Source: Rhodococcus rhodnii (GTDB lineage Bacteria; Actinomycetota; Actinomycetes; Mycobacteriales; Pseudonocardiaceae). Taken from it: 64,000 nucleotides of DNA. Positions within the stretch are counted from its first letter, which is position 1. Each line of letters starts with the position of its first letter. The stretch is taken from the NCBI GenBank assembly GCA_000720375.1, contig JOAA01000020.1, forward strand, positions 62,001-126,000. Reading direction: 5' to 3'. The position numbers were made by a program, and so were the translations under genes. Positions 26,525 to 35,597 of this stretch are shown here, one piece after another. The notes beneath the pieces are model-generated. The model searched no databases and was not told where the DNA came from. It saw only the letters and a list, made by a program, of their open reading frames with translations.

Positions 26525-27388
26525 TCAAGGTCGGTGACGAACGGTGACCGCCGTCCGGCAGACATCCACGACCGTTTTCGGTCCGTTCGCACGGATCGCT
26601 GGGCTGTGGTGCTCGAGTTCCGCGTACCCGCCGTAATGCCCGTCGTCCTCGAAAACCTGCAACGCGTCGCCTTGGCCCGCCGGGTCCGCGCCGAGCGGAT
26701 GATCGCAATAACGGCTCTGCGGCTGGACTTCCACCGCTCGTTCGATCGTCAACTCGTCGGTCGTATACCGAAGCCAGCCCGCGAAGACGTCCGGCTGGAC
26801 ACCGATCTTGCCCATCGTCGTTGCGGTCAGCCGGATCTTCGTCCGGAAGTCACCGACGGTGAACCGGGCGGGATCCACCGGCTTGAGGTAGTCGCGAAAC
26901 GCCCATGGCCCAGCCAGATCGATCTCGAGCAGGCCACCGGTCGGCACCTGCAGCACGCTCCACGCACTCAGCTCTTGCCCGGCCGGTGCGTAACCCATCG
27001 TGAGCTCGGTCTGGACTTCGTAGGCGACGCGCTCGGAGTCGGCGTAGCGCAGATGGATATGGCGGGTAATGGCGACCTGCGTGGTTGTGCCATTGCGACG
27101 GTGGTGCAAGACGGGGTTGGCCGTGAATTCGGCGTGTCCCAGTTCGTCGCGGACCGTGTGCCACTTCCCCGGATCGATCGCTTCCGGAACGATGTGCCCG
27201 TCGAGGTCATGGGGATCGTCCGTGGCCCAGAACCAATCCCGTTCCGGACCGAGCCAGAGCCGGTCGCCGCCGACGTTCCAGCCTTCGGGGCGTGTCGCCT
27301 GCCAGAAGGCTTCGTGGCCGCCGACCGAGACCTGCATGACCCGGCCGGCCGCCACTTCCAGCCAACCGCCTGCCCATGTCCAGATCAC
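26525..27388 (-). CDS. Uncharacterised sugar-operon protein (aldose-epimerase-like fold suspected)
   Basis: 287 residues with no signal peptide. The sequence is rich in Trp and beta-forming segments (VIWTWAGGWLEVAAGRVMQVSVGGHEAFWQ, GGDRLWLGPERDWFW, YRDY-like FRDYLKPVDPARF). It recalls proteins with galactose-mutarotase-like beta-sandwich folds that accompany sugar ABC importers, but I do not recognise a named family. GTG 27388 overlaps the stop of the upstream permease gene (GTGA), so it is the last gene of the importer operon and probably acts on the imported sugar. Confidence 0.7.
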   Translation of the reverse strand: MIWTWAGGWLEVAAGRVMQVSVGGHEAFWQATRPEGWNVGGDRLWLGPERDWFWATDDPHDLDGHIVPEAIDPGKWHTVRDELGHAEFTANPVLHHRRNGTTTQVAITRHIHLRYADSERVAYEVQTELTMGYAPAGQELSAWSVLQVPTGGLLEIDLAGPWAFRDYLKPVDPARFTVGDFRTKIRLTATTMGKIGVQPDVFAGWLRYTTDELTIERAVEVQPQSRYCDHPLGADPAGQGDALQVFEDDGHYGGYAELEHHSPAIRANGPKTVVDVCRTAVTVRHRP

Positions 27389-28206
27389 TTGACGGCTCCG
27401 ACCGCCAGCCCGGAGACGAAGTGCTTCTGGAACTTCAGGAAGACGGCGACCGTGGGGATCGCCGCGACCACCGAACCCGCCGCGATCACGTTCCACACCG
27501 AGACGTATTGCCCCTGCAGGCCAAGCAAGGCGGGCGTGACCGGCATGACGGTGTTGGTCTTCAGCACGGTGATCGCCCACAGCAGGTCGTTGAAGACCCA
27601 CGTGAACGCCAGCGCACCGAGCGCCGCCAGCGCGGGCCGGGCCAGCGGCAGAATGATCCGGAAGAAGACCTGCCAGGTGTTGGCGCCGTCGATCACCGCG
27701 GCCTGCTGGATCTCGTTGGGGATCGCCCGCATGAATCCATACAGGACAAAGGTGTAGAACCCGAGGCCGAAGCCGATCTGCACGACGATCAACGCGATCA
27801 GCGTGTCGTAGATGCCGAGGACTTCCGACAGCCGGGACACCGGCACCAGCAGGATCTGCGGCGGCAACAGGTTTCCGCCGAGCATCACCAGCAGAATGGT
27901 GCGCCGGTAAGGAATGTCGTAGCGGCTCAACGCGAACGCGGCCATCGCGCCGAGCAGCAACGTGATGATCACCGTGGGGACGGTCACGATCATGCTGTTC
28001 AGCATGGCTCGGGCCTCACCGCCCTCGGTCCACGCCGAGACGAACCCGTCGAAGGTGAACGAGCGCGGCAGGCTGCCGAGGCCGTTCGCGGCGATGTCGT
28101 CGAAGCTGCGGAACGCCGTGACCACGACCAGCCCGATCGGCAGCAGCCACAGGATCGAGATCCCACCGGCGAACAGGTGGAAGGCGGCGGTCTTGACGCG
28201 CTTCAT
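27385..28206 (-). CDS. Carbohydrate ABC transporter permease (MalG type)
   Basis: 273 residues with six predicted membrane segments. The EAA loop is NEIQQAAVIDGANTWQVFFRIILPLARPALAALG, which docks the ATPase. It is the second permease of a sugar importer. ATG 28206 overlaps the previous stop by one base (TGATG). No ATPase gene is in the operon, so a shared MsiK-like ATPase elsewhere is probably used, as is usual in actinomycetes. Confidence 0.95.
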   Translation of the reverse strand: MKRVKTAAFHLFAGGISILWLLPIGLVVVTAFRSFDDIAANGLGSLPRSFTFDGFVSAWTEGGEARAMLNSMIVTVPTVIITLLLGAMAAFALSRYDIPYRRTILLVMLGGNLLPPQILLVPVSRLSEVLGIYDTLIALIVVQIGFGLGFYTFVLYGFMRAIPNEIQQAAVIDGANTWQVFFRIILPLARPALAALGALAFTWVFNDLLWAITVLKTNTVMPVTPALLGLQGQYVSVWNVIAAGSVVAAIPTVAVFLKFQKHFVSGLAVGAVK

Positions 28207-29132
28207 CAGTCGGTCTCCTTGAACGCGCGCACCAGGTAGGCGACGATCACGCCGAACGCAAGCAGGAAGATCACGACCGCGAGCGCGGACGCGTAGCCAA
28301 GGCGCAGCGTCTGGAACGCGGTCGAGTACATGTACGTGCTGAGCAGCTCGGAGGAGTGGAACGGCCCGCCCTTGGTCAGCGACCAGACCACGTCGAACGA
28401 CCGCAGCGAGTCGATCACGATCACCGACAGCACCACCGAGTTCACGCTTTTCAACTGCGGCAACGTGATGTTCCTGAACTTCTGCCACGCGGACGCACCG
28501 TCCACAGTGGCGGCCTCGTAGAGCACCGGATCGATTCCCTTGAGCCCGGCCAGGTACAGCACCATGACGTACCCGATCTGCCGCCACAGCGCGGGAATGA
28601 TCACCGCGTACAGCGCGGTGTCCGGATCGGCGAGCCACGACCGCTGCCACGATTCCAGCCCGAACCAGCCGAGAAAGTTGTTGATCAATCCGTCCGGCTG
28701 GTACATCCCTTGCCAGATCAGCGAAGTCGCGACGAGCGAGAACACCACCGGGGTGAACAACGCCGACCGGTAGAACCCGACGCCCCGGCGTTCCTTGGCC
28801 AGCAGCATGGCCATGCCCAGCCCGGCCACCGCGGACACGCCGCCGAACAGCACGAGCCAGATCACGGTGTGCCACAGGGCGGACAGGAACGTCGGGTCGC
28901 TGAACATCTCGACGTAGTTGCCGAAGCCGACCGACACCGGCGCGGTGATGCCGTCCCAGCTGGTGAACGACAGGTAGATGCCCTGGATGGCGGGCCAGAA
29001 CACCCAGAAACCCTCGACCGCCAGCGGCACAAGGACGAACGCGAGCAGCAGCGGAGAGATCCGCTTGCGGCGCCGGTTGCGGGCAGCAGGCGCTTTGACC
29101 TGGTGTGGACGCTGGGCGGTCAGGGTCACCAT
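28206..29132 (-). CDS. Carbohydrate ABC transporter permease (MalF type)
   Basis: 308 residues, six main membrane segments, with a large loop after the first helix (FWPAIQGIYLSFTSWDGITAPVSVGFGNYVEMF). The EAA loop is VLYEAATVDGASAWQKFRNITLPQLK. ATG 29132 begins MVTLTAQRPHQVKAP; the binding-protein stop lies one base before it. It forms a heterodimeric channel with the next permease. Substrate unknown, probably an oligosaccharide given the neighbouring glycosidases. Confidence 0.95.
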   Translation of the reverse strand: MVTLTAQRPHQVKAPAARNRRRKRISPLLLAFVLVPLAVEGFWVFWPAIQGIYLSFTSWDGITAPVSVGFGNYVEMFSDPTFLSALWHTVIWLVLFGGVSAVAGLGMAMLLAKERRGVGFYRSALFTPVVFSLVATSLIWQGMYQPDGLINNFLGWFGLESWQRSWLADPDTALYAVIIPALWRQIGYVMVLYLAGLKGIDPVLYEAATVDGASAWQKFRNITLPQLKSVNSVVLSVIVIDSLRSFDVVWSLTKGGPFHSSELLSTYMYSTAFQTLRLGYASALAVVIFLLAFGVIVAYLVRAFKETD

Positions 29133-29133
29133 G

Positions 29134-30417
29134 TCAGGAGGCCCACACCTTCTCGGCCGCCGCCTGCCACTCGGACAGAATGGCGTCGACATTGTTCGGC
29201 TGGTTGAAGAACTTGATCAGCGCGGTGTCCGCGGTCGGCTGCAGCGCGTCGCTGGAGTCACGGTTGAAGAACTGGGTGATCTCCGCCGCGCTGTCGAGCA
29301 GCTTCTTGCCCTTCTCCACCAACGGGGTGCTCGCCGCCTTGGCGGCCGTGTTGACCGGCAGGACCGTGCTCGTCGAGGCCTTGGCGTACAGCTCCTGTGC
29401 CTCCGCGGTGGCCACGTAGGTCAGGAACTCCTTGGTCTGCGCGACGTGCGCGGACCGGGCGCTGGCGAAGAACCCGTCCATCGGGCCTTCCTCGGCGACC
29501 GGAACGGCCGGGTCGATGATCGGGAACTGGAAGAAGTCGATGTCGTCCAGCTGGTCCTTCGGCGCGGAGTCGGCGAAGAACGTGCCGATCAGCATCATCG
29601 CGGTCCGGCCCTGCAGCAGCGACGTGGTGGCGTCCTGGAACGGGATCGCGGTGGCGCTCGGGTCGAAGTACGGCAGTACCGTCTTCCACCGGTCGAACAC
29701 GGCCTTGACCTGCGGATCGGTGAACTTGCGCTTCCCGGCGAGCAGGTCGCGGTGGTACGGCGCGCCGTTGATCCGGATGTTGAGGTAGTCGAACCACGCG
29801 GACGCGACCCACGGTGTGGTGCCGCCCGCGCCCATGCCGATGGGTGCGACGCCCTTGCTCTTCAGCGTCTCGCACAACGCGATGAAGCCGTTCCAGTCGG
29901 TCGGCGGCTGCACGCCCCACTCGGCGAACTTGGACTTCCGATAGAAGCAGCCCCACCAGTAGTAGCTGATCGGCACGATGACCTGCTTGCCGTTGCCGGC
30001 AGTGCTCAGCGTCTTGGCCGCGGCGTTGTAGCCGGTGGTGTTCTGCCAGACATCGCTGATGTCCAGCAGCAGTCCCTTGTCCGCATAGGACCGGGCGACC
30101 GAACCGACGTACCAGGTGTACAGATCGGACGGTTGCTGCGAAGTCAGGTAACTCGGCAGCTGGGTCCGGTACGTCTCGGACGCGATCGTGTTCAAAGTGG
30201 CCTGTGCGCCCTTGCGGCCGTTGAACGCGTCCACCAGTGCCTGCATCGCGGCCTTCGCCGCCGGTGCGGACAGATTGGACTCGATGGTGACCGCCCCACT
30301 TGTCTGCGCACCGCCGCCACCCGTGGCGGAAGTGGCACAACCCCCGAGCAATGTCGCCGCTCCCAGGGAGCCGAGACCGGCCAAGAACCCGCGGCGGCTG
30401 AAGCTGTCGTTGCTCAT
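29134..30417 (-). CDS. Extracellular solute-binding lipoprotein of sugar ABC importer
   Basis: 427 residues. The N-terminus has a twin-arginine stretch (FSRRGFLAGLGSLGAATLLGGC) ending in a lipobox with the lipidated Cys at 27. The mature part is a family 1 sugar-binding protein (YLTSQQPSDLYTWYVGS, YNAAAKTLS, FNQPNNVDAILSEWQAAAEKVW). ATG 30417 is preferred to the upstream start because it begins just before the signal. It is the first gene of the importer operon and faces a FadR-type regulator. Confidence 0.93.
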   Translation of the reverse strand: MSNDSFSRRGFLAGLGSLGAATLLGGCATSATGGGGAQTSGAVTIESNLSAPAAKAAMQALVDAFNGRKGAQATLNTIASETYRTQLPSYLTSQQPSDLYTWYVGSVARSYADKGLLLDISDVWQNTTGYNAAAKTLSTAGNGKQVIVPISYYWWGCFYRKSKFAEWGVQPPTDWNGFIALCETLKSKGVAPIGMGAGGTTPWVASAWFDYLNIRINGAPYHRDLLAGKRKFTDPQVKAVFDRWKTVLPYFDPSATAIPFQDATTSLLQGRTAMMLIGTFFADSAPKDQLDDIDFFQFPIIDPAVPVAEEGPMDGFFASARSAHVAQTKEFLTYVATAEAQELYAKASTSTVLPVNTAAKAASTPLVEKGKKLLDSAAEITQFFNRDSSDALQPTADTALIKFFNQPNNVDAILSEWQAAAEKVWAS

Positions 30418-30575
30418 GGGGAGGAGATTGCAAGCTGGTGACGTCCGTGTCAAGATAAATTACTAAATTATTATTGCAACGATCGAGCTCGGCCGCGAGA
30501 TACTGGGAGCCACGGGTTCCAGCCGATGGTCGAGGGCTGCGGCCTGGAGAACATCGGCGTGACGAGAGGACGACT
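30418..30575. promoter_or_regulatory. Divergent promoter region of sugar importer and FadR-type regulator
   Basis: 158 bases. The striking part is an A+T-only patch around 30454-30476 that contains the direct repeat TAAATTA-C-TAAATTA. In such G+C-rich DNA this is a strong candidate for promoter elements and for the operator of the adjacent regulator. I cannot assign the -10 and -35 boxes with certainty. Confidence 0.55.
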
Positions 30576-31295
30576 GTGGCCGACTACCAGCTTCGCGGGG
30601 TCCATGGACAGACAGTGGCGGCACTGGCCGGCCGCATCCTGTCCGGCGACCTCCCGGAGGGCGCGACGCTGGACCTGATGGCACTGCGCGAGGAGCTCGA
30701 CGTAAGCCTGACCGCGTTGCGCGAAGCCCTCAAGGTCCTCTCGGCGAAGGGCCTGGTCGACGCGCGGCAGAAGCGCGGGACGTTCGTGCGCCCGAAGGCC
30801 TTCTGGAACATGTTCGACGTGGACGTGATGCGCTGGCGGTCAGCGGGGCCGCCGGACATGGACCTGCTGGAGAACCTGACCGAAGTACGGTCCGTGATCG
30901 AGCCCGCGGCGGCCCGGATGGCCGCGGAGCGGGCGACCGACGACGATCTCGCAGACATGACCGCGGCACTGGACCGGATGGCGGACGCGTCGGATGACGC
31001 GGTCGAGGCCGACTTGGAGTTCCACCGGGCGCTGTTCGGAGCGACGCACAATCAGTTGCTGATGGAGATGCAGCGGGTTCTGGCCAACGGGCTGGCGATG
31101 CGGGACAAGGTCGTGCACGGGGCCGAGGCCGATGATCCGGTTCCGAGCCACCGCAAGGTCCTGGACGCGATCCGTGATCAGGACGCCATCGGGGCCGAAC
31201 GGGCCATGCGGGACCTGTTGGACAAGGCCAATGAGGACTTCGCCCGGATCGCCGAAGGCGCCAGGACCACGAAGAAACCGCGCCGCGCAGGCTGA
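30576..31295 (+). CDS. FadR/GntR family transcriptional regulator
   Basis: 239 residues. The GntR winged helix (TVAALAGRILSGDLPEGATLDLMALREELDVSLTALREALKVLSAKGLVDARQKRGTFV) is followed by an all-helical FCD domain (EFHRALFGATHNQLL, VPSHRKVLDAIRDQDAIGAERAMRDLL), typical of sugar-acid responsive members such as those for galactonate or uronates. GTG 30576 has AGAGGA 6 bases upstream. It faces the sugar importer and probably represses it. With the GH105-like enzyme in the island, a uronate-type ligand is plausible but unproven. Confidence 0.92.
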   Translation: MADYQLRGVHGQTVAALAGRILSGDLPEGATLDLMALREELDVSLTALREALKVLSAKGLVDARQKRGTFVRPKAFWNMFDVDVMRWRSAGPPDMDLLENLTEVRSVIEPAAARMAAERATDDDLADMTAALDRMADASDDAVEADLEFHRALFGATHNQLLMEMQRVLANGLAMRDKVVHGAEADDPVPSHRKVLDAIRDQDAIGAERAMRDLLDKANEDFARIAEGARTTKKPRRAG

Positions 31296-31297
31296 GC

Positions 31298-31335
31298 CTC
31301 GTGAGTGTTTTCGCCGGCCGGAAAACACTCACGAG
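31298..31335. repeat. CTCGTGAGTG-type long hairpin (terminator-like dispersed repeat)
   Basis: Perfect 15-bp arms CTCGTGAGTGTTTTC (31298-31312) and GAAAACACTCACGAG (31321-31335), loop GCCGGCCG. It starts just after the regulator's stop codon and separates it from phoD. It shares the outer CTCGTGAGTG core with 1501-1546 while the inner part differs. Confidence 0.85.
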
Positions 31336-31386
31336 GGTTTCCAGTGGGTTCACCTGCTGGCCAACGGGCGCGGATAGACAGTGCCG

Positions 31387-32916
31387 ATGAGCAGCTCACT
31401 CGCCCGGCGGCGGTTCCTCGCGCTCGCCGGCGCCGCCGCCCTCGCCCAGGTACCCGCCAATTCCGCCGCCGCTTCGCCCAAGCCTGGCGGCTACCCGTTC
31501 TCGCTTGGTGTCGCGAGTGGGGATCCGACCTCGACCGGTGTCGTGTTATGGACCCGGCTCGCGCCCGCGCCCTTCGAATCCGGTGGCGGGATGCCGCGGA
31601 CCAAAGTCGCTGTGGAATGGCAGGTTGCCACCGACGAGCGGTTCCGGCGGATAGTGGCGCATGGTTCCGCCTGGGCGTTGCCTGAACTGGCTCATTCTGT
31701 CCACGTCGAGGTGAACGGGCTGGCCCCTGACCGGGAATGGTTTTACCGCTTCCGGTACCGCAACGACATTTCTCCCGTTGGCCGCACGCGGACCACGCCT
31801 TCGCTGTACAAATCGGGTGGGACGTTGGCGTTTGCGTTCGCGTCGTGCCAGGACTGGTCGAGCGGGTACTACCCGTCGTACCGGCATATGGCCGACGACG
31901 ACCTCGATCTCGTTGTCCACCTTGGGGATTACGTCTACGAAGGCGGCATTCCCGCGGACGGCGGCTACCGCAAGGTCAGCACTCCCGACGTGCTGAGGAA
32001 GGCCCCGCAGGATCTCGAGCGGTGGCGCATGCAGTACGCCTTGTTCAAGAGCGACCTTGATCTGCAGGCGGCGCACGCCCGGTTCCCATGGATGGTGACG
32101 TGGGACGACCACGAGGTCAAAAATGACTACGCGGGTACGCGGCAAGAACATGCCGGTGACATCACGGCATTGCGGGCCGCTGCCTATCAGGCTTGGTACG
32201 AGCACCAGCCAGTCCGGCTGCGTTCGCACATCTACCGGCGGATGCGCTGGGGGCGGCTCGCCCAGCTCGACATTCTCGATGGCCGGCAGTACCGCAGCGT
32301 GCCTCCTTGTGGTTGGGGCGAGGCGGATGCGTGCACCGGTGGTTACGCCCCGGACGTCACCATGCTTGGCTTCCCGCAGGAGAAGTGGCTCTTCGACGGT
32401 TTGGCCGCGTCGACCGCACGCTGGAACATCGTGGGCAGCAACGTGATGGTGGGACGGCTCGACCACGATGGCGCCAGCGGCAACAAGTTGTGGCACGACG
32501 CCTGGGACGGCTACCCCGCCGCCCGCAACCGCCTGACCGACGCGTGGGTCAAGAACAAGGTGAGCAATCCCGTTGTGGTGACGGGAGATTGGCATTCGAC
32601 GTTCGTCAACGACATCCACCGGGACTTCGACAAGCCCGGCTCCCCCGTTGTCGCGACCGAGTTCGTCGGCACGTCCATCTCGTCCAATGGGGACGGTGAA
32701 GTGTACGGCCCGTACTACGGTCCGATGATCAAGTACAACCCGCACATCAAGTTCTTCGACGGTGACCGGCGTGGCTACTTCCGTTGCGAGGTACGCAACG
32801 ACCAGATGACCGCCGATCTGCAGATCGTCAGCACGGTCAGCCGCCGGGACGCACCGGAGTCGACGTTCGCGTCATTCGTTGTCGAGTCGGGCAAGCCGGG
32901 AGCGGTGCGGGCATGA
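31387..32916 (+). CDS. phoD: Tat-exported alkaline phosphatase PhoD
   Basis: 509 residues. Tat signal LARRRFLALAGAAALAQ at the N-terminus, then the PhoD N-domain (PFSLGVASGDPTSTGVVLWTRL) and the metallophosphatase core with FASCQDW, LVVHLGDYVYEG, VTWDDHEVKNDYAG and VVTGDWHSTFVNDI. It removes phosphate from esters outside the cell under phosphate limitation. ATG 31387 is used; GTG 31381 would add two residues. The stop overlaps the next gene's start (ATGA). Confidence 0.94.
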   Translation: MSSSLARRRFLALAGAAALAQVPANSAAASPKPGGYPFSLGVASGDPTSTGVVLWTRLAPAPFESGGGMPRTKVAVEWQVATDERFRRIVAHGSAWALPELAHSVHVEVNGLAPDREWFYRFRYRNDISPVGRTRTTPSLYKSGGTLAFAFASCQDWSSGYYPSYRHMADDDLDLVVHLGDYVYEGGIPADGGYRKVSTPDVLRKAPQDLERWRMQYALFKSDLDLQAAHARFPWMVTWDDHEVKNDYAGTRQEHAGDITALRAAAYQAWYEHQPVRLRSHIYRRMRWGRLAQLDILDGRQYRSVPPCGWGEADACTGGYAPDVTMLGFPQEKWLFDGLAASTARWNIVGSNVMVGRLDHDGASGNKLWHDAWDGYPAARNRLTDAWVKNKVSNPVVVTGDWHSTFVNDIHRDFDKPGSPVVATEFVGTSISSNGDGEVYGPYYGPMIKYNPHIKFFDGDRRGYFRCEVRNDQMTADLQIVSTVSRRDAPESTFASFVVESGKPGAVRA

Positions 32917-34706
32917 GCAAAGACGTGGGCCGTCGTACGTTGCTGCAAGCCGCGTTCGCCACCCCGGTGGTGGCCGGTCTGTCCACATCGGAAGCGGCGG
33001 CCGACTATGGCCGTACCGACCGATTCACCATCGCGGTGTTGCCGGACACCCAGTATCTGCTTGACGAAGGCGGCTCGGATCCGGAGCCCGTCCGGGAGAG
33101 CCTGCGCGCGGTCGTCCAGCGCCGCCGTGAGGCGAACATCGTCTTTCTCACCCATCTCGGCGACGTGACCGAACACGGCACCGAACGGGAGATGCGCACC
33201 GCGGACGACGTATTCCGGAGCATTGACGGCGCGTTGCCCTACAGCGTGTTGGCCGGCAACCACGATGTGCCGGGCCGGACTGACGATCAACGAGGCGTGA
33301 CGCCGTACCTGAACACCTTCGGGCCACAGCGGTTCAGCCGGATGCGGACCTACGGCGGCTCCTCGCCCGGCGGGTACAACAGCTACCACGTCATCTCCGG
33401 AGGCGGACGGCAATGGTTGCTGCTCGCGCTGGACTGGCGGGTGTCCGACGTGGGAATCGAGTGGGTGCAACAGGTTCTGGACCGGCACAAGACACTGCCC
33501 ACGATCCTGACCACCCACGATCTGGTCGACGCCGACGAAAACGCGCACGCCGTGCTCTCCGAACACGGAAAACGCCTGTGGGACAAGCTGATCCGCCGCA
33601 ATGACCAGATCTTCCTTACGTTGAACGGACACTACTGGCCGCCTGGCCGCGCCACGCTGACCAACGACCACGGCAACCCCGTGCACCTGCACATCACCAA
33701 CTACCAGGACCGCTACTACGGCGGCGCCGGCATGCTCCGGTTCTACACGTTCGACATGGTTCGCAATGTCATCGACGTCGAGACGTTCTCGCCGTGGCTG
33801 GTCGGCCGCCGGGACCGCACGCCACTGGAAACGGAGAACTCCGTGCTGACCGGAGATGCCGACCGGTTCAGTGTGGAGATCGACTTCCGGCAACGGTTCG
33901 CCAGGTTCTCGCCGCCCGTTGTGCCCAAGCCGCGTCCAGCGAGTGCGGTGCTGATCCGGGGAACCGTGGCGTACTGGCGGTTCGACGCCGAAGGCATGAC
34001 TACGGTCAAGCCCGGCAGTGTCGCCCGTGACCTGACGGGCAACGGCAACGACCTCACCGTCCAGTACTTGAACACAACTGCACCCGATGCGCTGACGTGG
34101 TCGGAAGACCATCACGACAACCAGCCCGCACACGCCAGCCTGCGCTTCGGCGGAGGCAAACAGCCGGACCGTGGCGCGATCCTGCGTGCCGGGAACACCG
34201 CGCCGATCAACAGCATGCGGTTCTTGTCCGGCTACACCATCGAGACGTTCATCAAACTGCCCGCGCCCTTCGAGGGAGATCACGCCTTCATGGGCATTCT
34301 CAGCTGGGAGGGGCGCAGCGGCGACGCGGGCAAGCAGAGTGGCTGGTCACCGGAAGAACCGACCTGCAGCTTGAACGTCTCGGGCGAACGGTTCCTGCAG
34401 TTCGTGGTCTACCCGGTGCCGGTCGACGACGACCCGACCTCGTGGAGCCACGCCATCCCCATTGGACGGTGGACGCACGTGGCGGTGGTCAACGACGGCA
34501 GGCACACGGTGATGTACGTCGACGGCGCCAAGATCGCCCGTAACGCCGCCGCCGTGTCCACCGGGATCACCACGCTCGGCAAACCGTTCGTGATCGGCGC
34601 GACCCAGTTCGCGTTGCGGTACGGGCAAGGGTTCTACGGCTGGGTCGGTGACACCAGGATCGTCGGACGGGCGCTGCGGCCGAGCGAGTTCCTCACTCGG
34701 CAATAA
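32913..34706 (+). CDS. Secreted metallophosphoesterase with C-terminal LamG domain
   Basis: 597 residues. Export signal GRRTLLQAAFATPVVAGLS with a twin Arg. The calcineurin-like core has VLPDTQYL, LTHLGDVTEHG, VLAGNHDVPG and LNGHYWPPGR (about 35-300). The C-terminal part (about 345-595) is a concanavalin-like LamG domain: VAYWRFDAEG, GYTIETFIKLPAPF, GRWTHVAVVNDGRHTVMYVDG. LamG domains bind glycans, so the enzyme may be held on a polysaccharide. ATGA overlap with phoD suggests coupled expression as a pair of phosphate-releasing enzymes. Confidence 0.92.
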   Translation: MSKDVGRRTLLQAAFATPVVAGLSTSEAAADYGRTDRFTIAVLPDTQYLLDEGGSDPEPVRESLRAVVQRRREANIVFLTHLGDVTEHGTEREMRTADDVFRSIDGALPYSVLAGNHDVPGRTDDQRGVTPYLNTFGPQRFSRMRTYGGSSPGGYNSYHVISGGGRQWLLLALDWRVSDVGIEWVQQVLDRHKTLPTILTTHDLVDADENAHAVLSEHGKRLWDKLIRRNDQIFLTLNGHYWPPGRATLTNDHGNPVHLHITNYQDRYYGGAGMLRFYTFDMVRNVIDVETFSPWLVGRRDRTPLETENSVLTGDADRFSVEIDFRQRFARFSPPVVPKPRPASAVLIRGTVAYWRFDAEGMTTVKPGSVARDLTGNGNDLTVQYLNTTAPDALTWSEDHHDNQPAHASLRFGGGKQPDRGAILRAGNTAPINSMRFLSGYTIETFIKLPAPFEGDHAFMGILSWEGRSGDAGKQSGWSPEEPTCSLNVSGERFLQFVVYPVPVDDDPTSWSHAIPIGRWTHVAVVNDGRHTVMYVDGAKIARNAAAVSTGITTLGKPFVIGATQFALRYGQGFYGWVGDTRIVGRALRPSEFLTRQ

Positions 34707-34817
34707 GCAACCACTGAGGCGAACAACCGTTGAAATGTTCACCTAATCAGTCCATTGAGGAACAGCGGCGGTCCGGTCAAGCTGGTGGTCCCTGCTTCGA
34801 CGCTTGGAAGGGTCACC

Positions 34818-35597
34818 ATGCGCCGACTGTCCTTGCTTGCTCTCATTGTTCTCGCGTTAAGCCTGTGCGGTGTGCACACCGCACAGGCGGCCGCCGGGGC
34901 GTACAGCGCTCTCGGCGACTCGTATTCGTCCGGAACGGGGTCACGCACCTACTACTCTGACAGCGGTTCCTGCCAACGCTCCCCCTATGCGTATCCCGTG
35001 CTGGTCGCGCAGCAGAAAGGGGCGACGTTGACGTTCGCGGCGTGCTCAGGCGCGCGGATCGCGGACGTTCAGAACAACCAGCTCGGCAGTCTCAACGCCA
35101 GCACCGCATACGTAACGGTGTCAGCGGGCGGGAACGACGCCGGGTTCAGGTCCGTGATCACGCAGTGTGCCAAGCCGTGGCCGTACACGTGCACCACGGA
35201 GATCAACAATGCCAACAACACCATCCGCAACACGATCCCCGGCAGGCTGGACAGCCTCTACAACGCTGTTCGGAGCCGGGCACCGAACGCGCGAGTCACC
35301 GTCGTCGGCTATCCGCGGCTGTTCAACGGTGAGGAGTGCAACGCGCTCGCCAGGATCAGCCCCGGCGAACAGTCCGAACTCAACAAGAGCGCGGACCTGC
35401 TCGCCGGAGTGATCTCGGCGCGGGCCGCCGCACACGGGTTCGCCTTCGTGGACCCACGTTCGGCGTTCACGAACCACGCCGTGTGCGACGACACCGAGTG
35501 GATCAACGGACTGTCCAATCCGATCTCGGAGTCCTACCACCCGAACCGGACCGGCCAGTCGGCCGGTTACACCCCGCTGGTAGCCGCGAGAATGTAG
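34818..35597 (+). CDS. Secreted SGNH/GDSL hydrolase (lipase/esterase)
   Basis: 259 residues. Signal peptide RRLSLLALIVLALSLCGVHTAQA. Catalytic Ser35 in ALGDSYSSG (block I), Gly/Asn in VSAGGNDAGF (block III), and His in ISESYHPNRTGQ (block V). Six Cys probably form three disulfides, as in Streptomyces SGNH lipases. ATG 34818 has GGAAGGG 6 bases upstream. It hydrolyses lipid or polysaccharide esters outside the cell. It converges end to end with the sialidase gene. Confidence 0.93.
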   Translation: MRRLSLLALIVLALSLCGVHTAQAAAGAYSALGDSYSSGTGSRTYYSDSGSCQRSPYAYPVLVAQQKGATLTFAACSGARIADVQNNQLGSLNASTAYVTVSAGGNDAGFRSVITQCAKPWPYTCTTEINNANNTIRNTIPGRLDSLYNAVRSRAPNARVTVVGYPRLFNGEECNALARISPGEQSELNKSADLLAGVISARAAAHGFAFVDPRSAFTNHAVCDDTEWINGLSNPISESYHPNRTGQSAGYTPLVAARM

